The position numbers and the translations under genes are program-made. A model generated the notes under the pieces. The model was not told where the DNA came from and ran no database searches. It saw only the letters and a program-made list of their open reading frames with translations. From NCBI RefSeq assembly GCF_000817815.1, contig NZ_JPRD01000015.1:1-64000 (forward strand): a DNA stretch of 64,000 bases. Direction: 5' to 3'. This DNA is from Vibrio owensii CAIM 1854 = LMG 25443. Lineage in GTDB: Bacteria > Pseudomonadota > Gammaproteobacteria > Enterobacterales > Vibrionaceae. Shown in pieces: positions 34,766 through 43,273 of the stretch. Each line of letters starts with the position of its first letter. The first letter of the stretch is position 1.

Positions 34766-34814
34766 TTGATCTAACGACTTTAAACAATAGTTTGTTTAAA
34801 GCTGGTGGTACATT
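34766..34814 (+). promoter_or_regulatory. YTGATC-N37 promoter, site 8
   Basis: TTGATCTAACGAC starts at 34766; 37 bases after the hexamer comes TACATT (34809-34814). TTTAAACAA and TTGTTTAAA (34779-34800) form an inverted repeat in between. It drives the five-gene cassette 34846-36421. Confidence 0.65.
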
Positions 34815-34845
34815 GAAAAAGTACCAACAGGATACGGAGAGAGCA

Positions 34846-35220
34846 ATGAAACAAAGAAAGGAAAGTATCAATAAATCAACGATTCTTCATAAAAACCAAC
34901 GTTCTAGAGATCGTATCAATGAAACCCTGAATCGAGCTCAACGACTTACAGATGATCCCGACAAAGAACTCCGAGAAAAAGAGTGCGTTTGCAAATCATG
35001 CCACTACCTGAGCAATATACGTATTGGCGGTGCATCTATGACTGAACGCCCTTGTGGAATTTGTGAAGACATTATGCGATTCGGTTCTACAGCAACTGAT
35101 GTCATTTGTAAGGAATGTGCCAAAGACAATAAGATCTGCAAGCAGTGCGGGGCTGATATGGAACTAAAAGACAGAAGGACACCTTACCCTTTCGAGCAAA
35201 TTAGAGAAGGTATCAAGTAA
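34846..35220 (+). CDS. Cys-rich zinc protein
   Basis: A 124-residue protein from ATG 34846, chosen for GGAGAG upstream. A basic helical N-terminus (KQRKESINKS) is followed by CVCKSCHY, PCGIC and ICKECAKDNKICKQCG, at least nine cysteines in CxxC-type pairs that could bind two zinc ions. TraR/DksA-like and C4 zinc-finger proteins look similar, but no DksA signature is seen. It is the first gene of a tightly packed cassette (TAATG overlap with the next). Confidence 0.65.
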   Translation: MKQRKESINKSTILHKNQRSRDRINETLNRAQRLTDDPDKELREKECVCKSCHYLSNIRIGGASMTERPCGICEDIMRFGSTATDVICKECAKDNKICKQCGADMELKDRRTPYPFEQIREGIK

Positions 35221-35585
35221 TGTCACGAACAATGTTACTCGGGGTATTGAGACTACCAATCGACTGCTGGGACAATGGGCCTGTTGATCAAATGCAAAGG
35301 CACGAGAGATACGTGGAAGCGGCAGATTTAATTGAAGATCTTGACAGCAAAGTAGAACAGTTAGAGAGCCAATTGGAAGTACAGAATGCTCTTTTGACCG
35401 CAGGTAAAACAGTTCCCAATCTACTGACTGAATTGACTAAAATGTGTTTAGAAGACGGCATTGAATCTGATGAGGATTTTTTAGATTTGTTTGGTTCAGT
35501 TAACTGGCACGATATTGATGTAGATGACGGTCCCGGGATGGTTAAGGAACTACGATGGGTTATTGAGCGTAGAAATACTAGGTAA
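35220..35585 (+). CDS. Small acidic coiled-coil protein
   Basis: A 121-residue protein overlapping the previous stop by one base. A coiled coil DLIEDLDSKVEQLESQLEVQNALL lies near 40-63, followed by an acidic stretch DIDVDDGPG. No family recognised; it is cotranscribed in the cassette. Confidence 0.6.
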   Translation: MSRTMLLGVLRLPIDCWDNGPVDQMQRHERYVEAADLIEDLDSKVEQLESQLEVQNALLTAGKTVPNLLTELTKMCLEDGIESDEDFLDLFGSVNWHDIDVDDGPGMVKELRWVIERRNTR

Positions 35586-35602
35586 TTATCCTGGAGTTAT
35601 TT

Positions 35603-35956
35603 ATGAAAAATTCACCAAAATCGATGCATGAAACGTACCCTGTAGGAATGCTCTGTGTAGTTGAGCGCCCATGTGTTGGGAATGAGGCGAACTCATTTGC
35701 GTTAGTATACGAAAATTACCTCCTAGGTGGACAACATCACGGTGTAAGCCTCATTTTTCCAAATGGAAATTACGATGGTTTCAGTGAAGAGTGCTGCGAG
35801 AGTCTAAGCGTAACACCAGTTAAAATGCTTGCTAACTACAGTCAGTATGATTTTAAGAATGCAGGTCAATTAAACCATGATTTTAATCGAGGCTTGTTCG
35901 ATAATGCCTTTGATAAAACAGGAAAAGTACGTACTGACCATAAAAACAGATACTGA
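35603..35956 (+). CDS. Small hypothetical protein
   Basis: A 117-residue soluble protein with GGAG before ATG 35603. The first 75 residues are beta-rich (PVGMLCVVERPCVG, GVSLIFPNGNYDGF), the rest polar with NHDFNRGLFDNAFDK. It resembles short phage or plasmid accessory proteins without a known role. Its stop overlaps the following frame (TGATG). Confidence 0.6.
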   Translation: MKNSPKSMHETYPVGMLCVVERPCVGNEANSFALVYENYLLGGQHHGVSLIFPNGNYDGFSEECCESLSVTPVKMLANYSQYDFKNAGQLNHDFNRGLFDNAFDKTGKVRTDHKNRY

Positions 35957-35982
35957 TGCTCAAAGCCAAAGGAAAACAACAG

Positions 35983-36177
35983 ATGAGTGAAAATTCTCAC
36001 ACCGTCAAATGTAAAGTAAATGGTCTAGTTGATAATGCAATTTACAAAGGACGGCGTATTTCCGCTATCTGCGGAAAGATCCGACCTTCCTCAAATGAAT
36101 GTTCTTTACCAATGGGGAAATGTGAAAATCAACTTGAAGAAAACAAATCAACGGAGATAGAGAAAATTGGCACTTAA
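35983..36177 (+). CDS. Small Cys-containing protein
   Basis: A 64-residue protein from ATG 35983, preceded by AAAGGA; an ATG at 35956 coupled to the previous stop is the alternative. Four cysteines (VKCKVNG, AICGKI, NECS, KCENQ) could bind zinc. It is the fourth gene of the cassette. Confidence 0.5.
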   Translation: MSENSHTVKCKVNGLVDNAIYKGRRISAICGKIRPSSNECSLPMGKCENQLEENKSTEIEKIGT

Positions 36178-36421
36178 AGCGATTGCATGGAAACATTCTG
36201 AATCTGATGCCAGAATTGAACTGGTTAAAAACGCTGGACCAGACTGTTTATACGCTGTAAGGCTGCACGGGAACTGTCTATCTGTGAATGGGGAATGGTC
36301 TTTCGAACCGTCTTCATCGAATAGAACAGAAGAATTTTTAAGAGATCATCGATTTGATTCACTCGATGCGGCTGAAAAAGCTTTAAATGAATCGCTTTTG
36401 AGTGAGTATGATGAGTTATAA
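36167..36421 (+). CDS. Small hypothetical protein
   Basis: An 84-residue protein starting at TTG 36167, with GGAG about 11 bases upstream; no in-frame ATG exists. Beta-rich first half (ALKAIAWKHSESDARIELVK, LYAVRLHGNCLSVNGEWSF) and a helical end with AAEKALNESLLSEY. It ends the cassette, before a terminator. Confidence 0.55.
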   Translation: MALKAIAWKHSESDARIELVKNAGPDCLYAVRLHGNCLSVNGEWSFEPSSSNRTEEFLRDHRFDSLDAAEKALNESLLSEYDEL

Positions 36422-36451
36422 GCAAAATATTTTTCAAGAGATTTATTTCAA

Positions 36452-36473
36452 AAAAGCGCTTTAAAGCGCTTTT
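36452..36473 (+). terminator. Rho-independent terminator
   Basis: AAAAGCGCTT and AAGCGCTTTT form a near-perfect palindromic stem over 36452-36473, with a T run at the end. It closes the cassette 34846-36421. Confidence 0.75.
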
Positions 36474-36613
36474 CGCTATTTAACGCGACTATTACCAAAG
36501 TTAGAGACCATCCAAATCAAATTTCTTAGTTAGTTTGATCAATTATCTATTTCCTTCATTACCTATAACAATCGAACCATTGAAAGCACTGCTCTTCAAC
36601 CACCATGATAACG

Positions 36614-36662
36614 CTGATCTAATCACATTGAACACAAGAGGTCTTCAGGTAGATATTACAAT
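36614..36662 (+). promoter_or_regulatory. YTGATC-N37 promoter, site 9
   Basis: CTGATCTAATCAC starts at 36614; 37 bases after the hexamer comes TACAAT (36657-36662). It drives the VRR-NUC gene at 36687. Confidence 0.7.
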
Positions 36663-36686
36663 GCATTTGACATTTTCTTAATACAA

Positions 36687-37511
36687 ATGAGTTTTATGGC
36701 AGTACTCCCTAAAGAAGACCGTTTGGCATTGCTTGCACAATCGAGCTATGGTCGAAGTCGAGTTAAATCCACGTCAGCACAACAAACGTCAAGTGCAGAA
36801 AAATACTCGGGTCACGAGAAACGACGCAAAACCGGGTTTCGCTCATTATCTAGCGTCCAAGTAGATAATATCAAAACTGCCGATGGCCGCATTGATACCA
36901 AGCGTTTAAATCAGATGGTTGGTGATCCTCAAAGTAAAATAAGCGAGAATCCTCATAAGCAGGAAATTGAGAGGCTAGAGGCTAAGCCTGAACTGATTGA
37001 CAAAGACCGCGAACACTACGATCAGACGATATTCTTCTCGGTCATTTTCGAGTTGTTTCCGATGGAATACCTAATGACCTGTGCTACGCCAAATGGTGGA
37101 CTTAGGGATAAGGGCGTCCGATGGAGGCTTTTGGCTGAGGGACAGCGTCCAGGATGGCCTGATACACAATGCTCTATACCATCGAATGGTTATAGTGGCT
37201 TGTATATTGAGTTCAAAAAACCGATAGAGTACTTTAAGTCATCATCAGAAGCTCGTAGGGCGGTGAAGGAGCACCAAAGGTCAACTCTTAGGATGCTAGC
37301 CTATTTTGGATATGCGGTATTCGTGGCATACGGATGGCAAGAAGGGGTGGAGATCTACAAAGCTTACTTCAATAAATCAAACCGTAGTATGGATGAACTG
37401 ATTTTATTCTATCCAAAAGAACTCTTATTACCTCCAACAGAGGGTGAGATTCTGGAATTCGCCAGAAACAACTTTGAGTTCTCAGAAAGCCTGAGATGCG
37501 ATAAGGGATAA
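36687..37511 (+). CDS. VRR-NUC domain nuclease
   Basis: A 274-residue protein. The C-terminal half (about 110-250) is a VRR-NUC fold of the PD-(D/E)xK superfamily: TPNGGLRDKG, GQRPGWPDTQCSIP with the metal-binding Asp, LYIEFKKP with the catalytic ExK-type Glu and Lys, and EHQRSTLRMLAYFGYAVFVAYGW with the conserved Gln. The N-terminal 100 residues are basic and probably disordered. VRR-NUC enzymes act as structure-specific endonucleases in replication or repair. No ribosome site is obvious before ATG 36687; ATG 36696 is a possible start. Confidence 0.85.
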   Translation: MSFMAVLPKEDRLALLAQSSYGRSRVKSTSAQQTSSAEKYSGHEKRRKTGFRSLSSVQVDNIKTADGRIDTKRLNQMVGDPQSKISENPHKQEIERLEAKPELIDKDREHYDQTIFFSVIFELFPMEYLMTCATPNGGLRDKGVRWRLLAEGQRPGWPDTQCSIPSNGYSGLYIEFKKPIEYFKSSSEARRAVKEHQRSTLRMLAYFGYAVFVAYGWQEGVEIYKAYFNKSNRSMDELILFYPKELLLPPTEGEILEFARNNFEFSESLRCDKG

Positions 37512-37702
37512 TACAAGACGACACAAAGCAATAGTAAGTCAGTTTGAACCCGATGATTGCTATTGCCTTGACGATTTCGCTAAGTGTATTAATGAGCGTG
37601 GTCGATTTACCATCATAGATTGATGTTAAGGTTCAAGCTTAATTTAAGACTATCTTTCGCCAGTAAGGGCGGGGGACTAAACACATTGAAGAGGAAAAAT
37701 AA

Positions 37703-38296
37703 ATGAAGAAGTGGATTTTATCGCTGCTCCTGATTACTGGAACTGCACAAGCGAGTGGCCTTGCCTTGATGAACACCATTAAAAAGCCTGAATCTGGCAA
37801 AGATTTTATCCAGATGGTTATCTTCAAAGATCTAAGTACGAAGTGCCAATATATAGGTGAAGTGGATCTTTGGAAAGAAGAGGTAATGCTGAGCCAAAAG
37901 GTTTGTCAATCCGAAGACGAATTATTTGTTCACATGACTGAACCAGTAACCTTCAGCGCAGACTACAAGATGCTAAATCAACATAAACCACTTTCCGTTA
38001 ATACTGGAGATTCAGGCTACGAAGAACCAATACTAAAAGGTGCACAAACTGAAATTCAGATACAGGTTTTGAAGTCAATGATGAGCGGGTTCATACAAGG
38101 AGCGCTTGACTCAAGTTGTGGCGGATTCGCTGATAGAGTTACGACCTTAGCTTCCAAAACGGTCGATGACCACCTTCAGTGCATTCGAGTTGCCAACAAG
38201 ATTCGAACCGCCGCACAACAATCAGCTGAATCCGTTGATATTTTCAATGAAATTGAAGACTTCATGAAAAAAAATGATATACCGGTGCTAGATTAA
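37703..38296 (+). CDS. Periplasmic hypothetical protein
   Basis: A 197-residue protein with a signal peptide (about 1-17, ending AQA) and GAGG upstream. The mature part has four cysteines (STKCQY, QKVCQS, SSCGGF, LQCIRV) that could make two disulfides, and helical C-terminal segments. No family is recognised. The 190 bases before it contain only a 38-codon frame without a start codon. Confidence 0.7.
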   Translation: MKKWILSLLLITGTAQASGLALMNTIKKPESGKDFIQMVIFKDLSTKCQYIGEVDLWKEEVMLSQKVCQSEDELFVHMTEPVTFSADYKMLNQHKPLSVNTGDSGYEEPILKGAQTEIQIQVLKSMMSGFIQGALDSSCGGFADRVTTLASKTVDDHLQCIRVANKIRTAAQQSAESVDIFNEIEDFMKKNDIPVLD

Positions 38297-38417
38297 CCAG
38301 AAAACAAATGATTGCCTGCGGTCGATAGCTATGGGAAAAAATGAACCAATTAAAGCTGCAAAGCCAAACTGGTATTAAGATAAGCAAGGTACATCACATT
38401 GCTCACCTAAAGAGGTT

Positions 38418-38465
38418 CTGATCAGATCGCCTGTTACAGTGCTTTATGATGTCCAGTGGTAGCTT
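38418..38465 (+). promoter_or_regulatory. Weak candidate of the YTGATC promoter type
   Basis: CTGATCAGATCGC (38418) matches the motif; TAGCTT lies 36 bases after the hexamer, a poor -10 box. It may serve 38628. Not counted among the 14. Confidence 0.35.
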
Positions 38466-38542
38466 AGTATATAAGGTTATAGTTCCGTGAAATGCACGGA
38501 ACTACCCAATTACATTGCTTCTGAGTTGTGCAAACCTACTCT

Positions 38543-38560
38543 AAACAATGTTTAACCGCA
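38543..38560 (+). repeat. 18-bp intergenic repeat, copy 2
   Basis: AAACAATGTTTAACCGCA, one base different from the copies at 12431 and 47273. Intergenic, upstream of 38628. Confidence 0.65.
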
Positions 38561-38627
38561 AAAACAGACAAGCTAAACTTGATTAAAACAATTTCTATGC
38601 ATCTACGAAATAACTAAGGAGTAAGTC

Positions 38628-38984
38628 TTGAGCACTCTTTTCGAATCTATCAGTAACCAAGCTGGACTAATTATGAGTTTAGTAATGCTTTTGTTCTTTG
38701 GTGTTTTTATCATCAAGAAGCTAGACTCCAACAAACAAAATGAAGTCAAGCCGGCTATTAAAAATCAATACCAGAAATTTGATAATGTAACACTCAATCA
38801 CATAGTGGCTGAAATGCCTCAAGATAAAGCACAATATTTTAAAGCGTACATTGCTGAAGTTCGTAAACGCTACGGAGTGAACGGCTTTAAAGTAGGTCAT
38901 TTGGGGTTCTATTTCGAATATTATGAACAAGTAAATTCGAGTGATTTCACCTCAAGAGAGATACCTTCGTTCATCACTGGTTAG
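38628..38984 (+). CDS. Small membrane-anchored protein (paralog of 59685)
   Basis: A 118-residue protein starting at TTG 38628 with AAGGAG six bases upstream, a clear ribosome site. A membrane segment (about 13-30, IMSLVMLLFFGVFIIKKL) is followed by a soluble domain with YIAEVRKRYGVNGFKVGHLGFYFEYYE and a final IPSF. The protein at 59685-60053 has the same plan with IRTKYGHSGVKVGHVMWIVHL and IPSF, so they are paralogs. The domain probably faces the cytoplasm. Function unknown. Confidence 0.7.
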   Translation: MSTLFESISNQAGLIMSLVMLLFFGVFIIKKLDSNKQNEVKPAIKNQYQKFDNVTLNHIVAEMPQDKAQYFKAYIAEVRKRYGVNGFKVGHLGFYFEYYEQVNSSDFTSREIPSFITG

Positions 38985-38996
38985 TCAATGTCAGGA

Positions 38997-39230
38997 TTAG
39001 ATTTCGCTGGGTGGGGGGGTATCAAAATCATCTGACTGGAGCCAGGTTACTCGGCCCCACTTATCAATCTCGCAAATGCGGTTTGCGTTAAACAGTAATA
39101 CAATTTTATCCTCTGCAACTGAAGTGACCTTAGAGAAGTTAGCATGATCTAACAACTGATTGAGCTTAGTGATTGCGATTCGTTCAAAACTCATAGGACA
39201 TCCTTGATACTTCTGATAATGGCGTTTCAA
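38997..39230 (-). CDS. Small hypothetical protein
   Basis: A 77-residue soluble protein with a basic start and a beta-rich end (IVLLFNANRICEIDKWGRVTWL). It lies downstream of the TraF-like gene on the minus strand, 63 bases after its stop, and may be cotranscribed with it. No family recognised. Confidence 0.6.
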   Translation of the reverse strand: MKRHYQKYQGCPMSFERIAITKLNQLLDHANFSKVTSVAEDKIVLLFNANRICEIDKWGRVTWLQSDDFDTPPPSEI

Positions 39231-39293
39231 TTATTCTAAAAGCACGAACTATTCTGTTACAGAACAATCTACAGCGTACTGCATGACACATCC

Positions 39294-39893
39294 TTATTGA
39301 CCAGACAGATACTTTTTCTTAAGCGAAGCACGGAACTCATCAGCCATTGATTGAGATGTGGCCGATGATTGAGCCGGAGCTGGGCTGAAATTTGGTACAC
39401 TAGATTGGTCAGAACTAAGACTGTCTGTAATAGTTTTTCCACGCATAGGCTCTAATGAAAGTGGTTCATTTTGTGGAACTACCTGGATAGCACGGAGGGC
39501 CAAGACAAGGTTTTCCATGAACTGGGCTTCAGATATGTCACCGTACCCCATTTTTGCCGCTTGTCGAGTCTTCTTGTTAATGACATAGAAGGTGGGAGTG
39601 ACATCTACTGGCATTACCGCGGTTAGTCGCCCCTTGTCAGGTATGGTTTTTGAAGCCCACTTGCCAGAGTTTGGTACTGGGATTCCATCCAGAGATACTG
39701 GCAGAATATCGATATCATACGCCGCATCAATATTGTTCAGTTTAGGGATCATTTTGATGCAGTAATTACAGGTTGATTGCTCAAAGAAAAAGACTCCATA
39801 GTCATCTTTAAAATCATTGAGGTGCACGGCATTGCTGTGCATTGATATCAGGCACAGTAGAGGTGCGATAATATTTCTAAGCATACGCTTCAT
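39294..39893 (-). CDS. TraF/TrbB-like periplasmic thioredoxin
   Basis: A 199-residue protein from the ATG at 39893 (a TTG at 39905 is possible). A signal peptide ends near SNA, then VFFFEQSTCNYCIKMIP carries the CxxC redox motif, followed by VLPVSLDGIPVPNSG and MPVDVTPTFYVINKKT with the cis-Pro, typical of the TraF/TrbB thioredoxin-like proteins of conjugation systems. Such proteins assist disulfide formation in pilus proteins in the periplasm. The tail is Ser/Gln-rich. It is the best direct evidence for conjugation in the window. Confidence 0.85.
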   Translation of the reverse strand: MKRMLRNIIAPLLCLISMHSNAVHLNDFKDDYGVFFFEQSTCNYCIKMIPKLNNIDAAYDIDILPVSLDGIPVPNSGKWASKTIPDKGRLTAVMPVDVTPTFYVINKKTRQAAKMGYGDISEAQFMENLVLALRAIQVVPQNEPLSLEPMRGKTITDSLSSDQSSVPNFSPAPAQSSATSQSMADEFRASLKKKYLSGQ

Positions 39894-39905
39894 GTTCAGA
39901 ACCAA

Positions 39906-40454
39906 GTCGAGTTGATGGATTATGAAACCGATAAGTGATTAATGATCGTACCATAACAGGACTAAAGAAACTAACAGTCGAGTAATACTAATGAGAATTC
40001 AATAGAACAGACTCGCAGCCTTCTGCGAGTCCGCAAGTGTATCTGCACAAGGGCTGGAGATTTATATTTCAAGATCTGAAAACAATTGAAGATTACTGAT
40101 GCTACAAAAGTCAGAAGGTAGCGCTAAAAGCCTTATTGATGTCCGTTCATGAACCTAAATGGCATTCCGCTAATTCACTAGAAAAGTAGCAACAGGTTGA
40201 CCATATCGCTAAAGGTCTTTCATAAGATTACTGGTACAATGTAGCTACTTTATGCGTTATTATAGATGTGAATCATACATCTATGAGGCGATCGTCGTCG
40301 TCTAGTGGTGCTGCAATACCCAAGCCAAAGACAATTTAAACTACAAACCATAACTAGAATTTTTATTGTTTCAATCCCGAACCGTAGCTCTGCCTACGTG
40401 TTAAGCAGCAAAGCATACCGGCGCTCAAAGTAGCTACGCGTATAAGGAATCGAA
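39906..40454. other. Intergenic region with two hairpins, no gene recognised
   Basis: About 550 bases without a supported frame. GACTCGCAG (40010-40018) and CTGCGAGTC (40023-40031) form a perfect 9-bp stem with a 4-base loop. ATAGATGT (40262-40269) and ACATCTAT (40277-40284) form a perfect 8-bp inverted repeat just downstream of a TACAAT (40235-40240) that could be a -10 box for the gene at 40455. Confidence 0.5.
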
Positions 40455-41975
40455 ATGATCAAACCAATTGTGTTCGCAGAGTCACACCTGCCAGACCTTC
40501 AGAAACAAGCTTACTCGATCAGAGATAAATTGATTGCGTCGCAGATCATCTATGAAAAAGAGGTGGGTAAAGCTGCTTGGCTTACTATTTTTGCAAGGTC
40601 ACTAAACTACAGAGACTGGGGGCATCTTAAGACCGTCGCCAAAAATTACAAAAGCTCACAAAACAATATAGTTCTTTGTGATACGACATTCTTACCAATT
40701 GCGACAGCTATCAAAGCGGCTTTAGGTAAGGCCGACCTAGATTATGCTAATTTAGTGGCGATTCTTTTCCATTCTATGTCACAGGCAGAATTAGAGGCGG
40801 CGGGAGAAGAAATCTCAGATCTTCCCGATTTGCCAGGAGCACCTACCTCGTTCATTTTAGAACTCGGTCCAGAAACCTATTATGCTACTAAACTACTAGA
40901 GTGGTTGTGGCCTTATGGTAGCTTCGGTATCGATAGCCTACATGAAACATACTATCGGTACGTAAAAAACAAGCGTAAAGGCTTGACTAAGGCTGAGATA
41001 AAAGAAAAGTCATTGGACATTTACCCTAAAACTGGAATGCAGATCGACACAATCATCAGTCAGTTGGTGGAGGGAGGCTACTGCGAATATGCAGATAATG
41101 ACCAAACTATTAAATTAACCCTTCGAGGCACAAATTACATCAATGGAATGATGACTGGTGAATACGATGAAGATTGGCAAAAGTGGTGGGAGGAATTCCA
41201 AGAGCACTTAGCCATGATTCCATACCGTTACATTCGACAAGATTGGACTAGCTACATCAAAATGTATTCTGAGGAATACACGCCTAAGCAAGCCGCAGAA
41301 CGTTTCAATTGGTCAAGTTGTTACACGGAAGCACAAAACGAAATTCAGTCAGCAATATATAATCAACTAGGAGTGAATCTCGAGCTTTATCCGATGGAAA
41401 GGTACATGCAATTTACACCACGCATATATCTAACTCCTGATCTGACTAGGTTGAAGGTGTCCGATATTGAATTTACTGTTGAGGGACCAGATTGGGCTAT
41501 TCCTGATGGCGACTTCAAAGCAAAACGGTATTGGCCGAACAAATGCTATGTCGCTGTATGTTTGAAAAAGACACCGAAGCATCGAGGCTGGTACGTAAAA
41601 ATTCCTGAAGGTGTTGAGAGTTTTGAGATCACTTACAAGTGGAAGAGTAAATCTGGAGCGTTTAAGCCAGTAACCCATAAAATGACTTATACCTGTTATA
41701 TCAATCCGGAATACCCGCTAGATTGGCTTTATGGAAATGAAGCTCAAAAGCATCGTCAGTCCAAGTTTGTTCCTATGGGGTACGATGAATACAGCTTCAA
41801 CGCCATGTACTGTCTAACTCACGGAGAGCATATGACAAATGAAGAGATTTGCCAGCTTGACCGTGTGCAGGCAGGAATACAGCTCATCGACATTAAAAAA
41901 GATAGTGTTCTAATAGAGGAAGAGCGAGAGTTGTGGGCTTCAAACGCTTTTGAGAGTGTTGGGATAATTATGTAG
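40455..41975 (+). CDS. Large hypothetical protein with helical N-terminal module
   Basis: A 506-residue soluble protein. The N-terminal 60 residues (IRDKLIASQIIYEKEVGKAAWL, FARSLNYRDWGHLKTV) resemble a short helical module found at the start of some plasmid proteins, with the A-x-x-L-[GN]-Y/F-x-[DT]-W signature. A similar stretch (FAGLYGFDTWRDFKVLI) starts the protein at 49704. Residues about 160-230 look like a winged helix (KEKSLDIYPKTGMQIDTIISQLVEGGYCEY). The C-terminal part is beta-rich. Function is unknown; DNA binding is possible. Confidence 0.65.
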   Translation: MIKPIVFAESHLPDLQKQAYSIRDKLIASQIIYEKEVGKAAWLTIFARSLNYRDWGHLKTVAKNYKSSQNNIVLCDTTFLPIATAIKAALGKADLDYANLVAILFHSMSQAELEAAGEEISDLPDLPGAPTSFILELGPETYYATKLLEWLWPYGSFGIDSLHETYYRYVKNKRKGLTKAEIKEKSLDIYPKTGMQIDTIISQLVEGGYCEYADNDQTIKLTLRGTNYINGMMTGEYDEDWQKWWEEFQEHLAMIPYRYIRQDWTSYIKMYSEEYTPKQAAERFNWSSCYTEAQNEIQSAIYNQLGVNLELYPMERYMQFTPRIYLTPDLTRLKVSDIEFTVEGPDWAIPDGDFKAKRYWPNKCYVAVCLKKTPKHRGWYVKIPEGVESFEITYKWKSKSGAFKPVTHKMTYTCYINPEYPLDWLYGNEAQKHRQSKFVPMGYDEYSFNAMYCLTHGEHMTNEEICQLDRVQAGIQLIDIKKDSVLIEEERELWASNAFESVGIIM

Positions 41976-41989
41976 ATTCGAATTAGAGC

Positions 41990-42038
41990 CTGATCATAAT
42001 ACTTGGTCAGGCCGAAACTCAATGAAATTAGATAGAAT
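41990..42038 (+). promoter_or_regulatory. YTGATC-N37 promoter, site 10
   Basis: CTGATCATAATAC starts at 41990; 37 bases after the hexamer comes TAGAAT (42033-42038). It drives 42075. Confidence 0.65.
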
Positions 42039-42074
42039 TCACAGAAGAACGATTTCGAACGAAGAGAAAGAAAT

Positions 42075-42419
42075 ATGTCTCTAAAACTAGCCCATCGAAG
42101 AAAAATTAACGCAAAGAAGTTCGGGACGCGACTAATCCGCAGGGTCAGAACTGTAATTAACTGCAGTGAGTGGTCACCCTTCAATACACTAAAATTAGAA
42201 CCCCAAAAAAGCTCAAGAGCAGGCAAAAACAAAATCGTAACTTGCCATGACATGGTTTTGATTGCTTGCCCGTCCGGAACAGGAAAATCATTTCTAACAG
42301 ATGAAGGTAACATCCTTAATAAGTTGGCAAGTCAAGATGAACAAGACGATGGGGACAGAGTTGAGAGTTTCATGCGCGAAATTGAAAGCCGTTCGAAACC
42401 AACCGAGCATATAGAATAA
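42075..42419 (+). CDS. Small basic protein with a Walker-A-like segment
   Basis: A 114-residue protein with a very basic first half (KLAHRRKINAKKFGTRLIRRVR). Near residues 65-75, ACPSGTGKSFLTD resembles a P-loop, but the protein is too short for a P-loop NTPase fold, so this may be chance or a remnant. The C-terminal tail is acidic. No family recognised. It stands behind promoter site 10. Confidence 0.55.
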   Translation: MSLKLAHRRKINAKKFGTRLIRRVRTVINCSEWSPFNTLKLEPQKSSRAGKNKIVTCHDMVLIACPSGTGKSFLTDEGNILNKLASQDEQDDGDRVESFMREIESRSKPTEHIE

Positions 42420-42655
42420 ATCGTAAAAAAATATGATGTTGCAATTTATTTGGTCTTTATGGACAGGTGGACTGGTACGTATAAATACTTCCGTAGGCAA
42501 ACATCACGCGGTTCACTGATCAATTACAGTCATGACGACCGGCCAGCTCAGTGATATTGAACCTTGTATGACAAAGCGGTGAATTAACTAAACTGCGTAT
42601 CTATTTGAAGAGGTACGTGAACTAATATTGATAACAAGTTTATGGATTATGACCT

Positions 42656-43273
42656 ATGAAAGATAATACTAAAGTCGTACTAACCATCATGGGGTTACCG
42701 GCCGACACAATAGCTATTGCTACGTTGATGTCAGTCGCTGCGTTCTACTATGTAGGCCCGTACATGTTGATCTATGCTACCGCTACAATTTGTATTGGAT
42801 TAGTTCATTTGATGTTGATAAAGCGACACGGCGGATATCAGAAACTCAACTTCGACTTAGGTGGCCCTAAGATGAGTTTATACGTAAAAGGCCTGCCAGA
42901 TGATATTCATAGTCGAATCGAATCCCTTATTGAGTCAAACCAGCTTGTATTAATTAAATGCCCTGAGCATAAGTTCCTACGGATCGCACTAACCCAATTC
43001 GTTTACAATCGCGGAGGGTTTAGCGAACTCAGTAAAGCTGAATGTGTCGAATTGCTTGGAAAACCACTTGGGAAGAGAACAATACTTTTAAGTTATCGCT
43101 CCAAAGAAACTTTGCAAAACAGTATATCTACCATGCTGCAACGAGGCTGGAAGTTATATGGAGAGCAGGGCACAGAATCAAATCTAATCGATCGAGTTTA
43201 TACTCAAACAATGCTTTATGAGCCAAGTGAGGCCACTATGGATGGTAAAAAGCGCTGCACAAACAATGAGTAA
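42656..43273 (+). CDS. Two-pass membrane protein
   Basis: A 205-residue protein with two membrane segments in the first 60 residues (TIAIATLMSVAAFYYV and MLIYATATICIGLVHLML), then a soluble cytoplasmic domain of about 140 residues with PDDIHSRIESLI and ECVELLGKPLGKRT. The C-terminal end overlaps the metallopeptidase frame. The 237 bases before it hold a CTGATCAATTAC (42516) without a matching -10 box. No family recognised. Confidence 0.65.
   Translation: MKDNTKVVLTIMGLPADTIAIATLMSVAAFYYVGPYMLIYATATICIGLVHLMLIKRHGGYQKLNFDLGGPKMSLYVKGLPDDIHSRIESLIESNQLVLIKCPEHKFLRIALTQFVYNRGGFSELSKAECVELLGKPLGKRTILLSYRSKETLQNSISTMLQRGWKLYGEQGTESNLIDRVYTQTMLYEPSEATMDGKKRCTNNE

Noticed and set aside
37512..37622. 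Open stretch of 38 codons ending at TGA 37620
   Set aside because: No ATG, GTG or TTG with a ribosome site opens it, and the codons continue only from a stop further upstream.
40286..40395. tRNA-like stretch with GTCGTCTAGTGGT and TTTCAATCCC
   Set aside because: The two pieces resemble the D and T arms, but they are too far apart and no acceptor stem or anticodon arm can be formed, so no tRNA is called.
42516..42528. CTGATCAATTAC before the 42656 gene
   Set aside because: The flank is one base short of the consensus and no -10 box lies at 35-38 bases.
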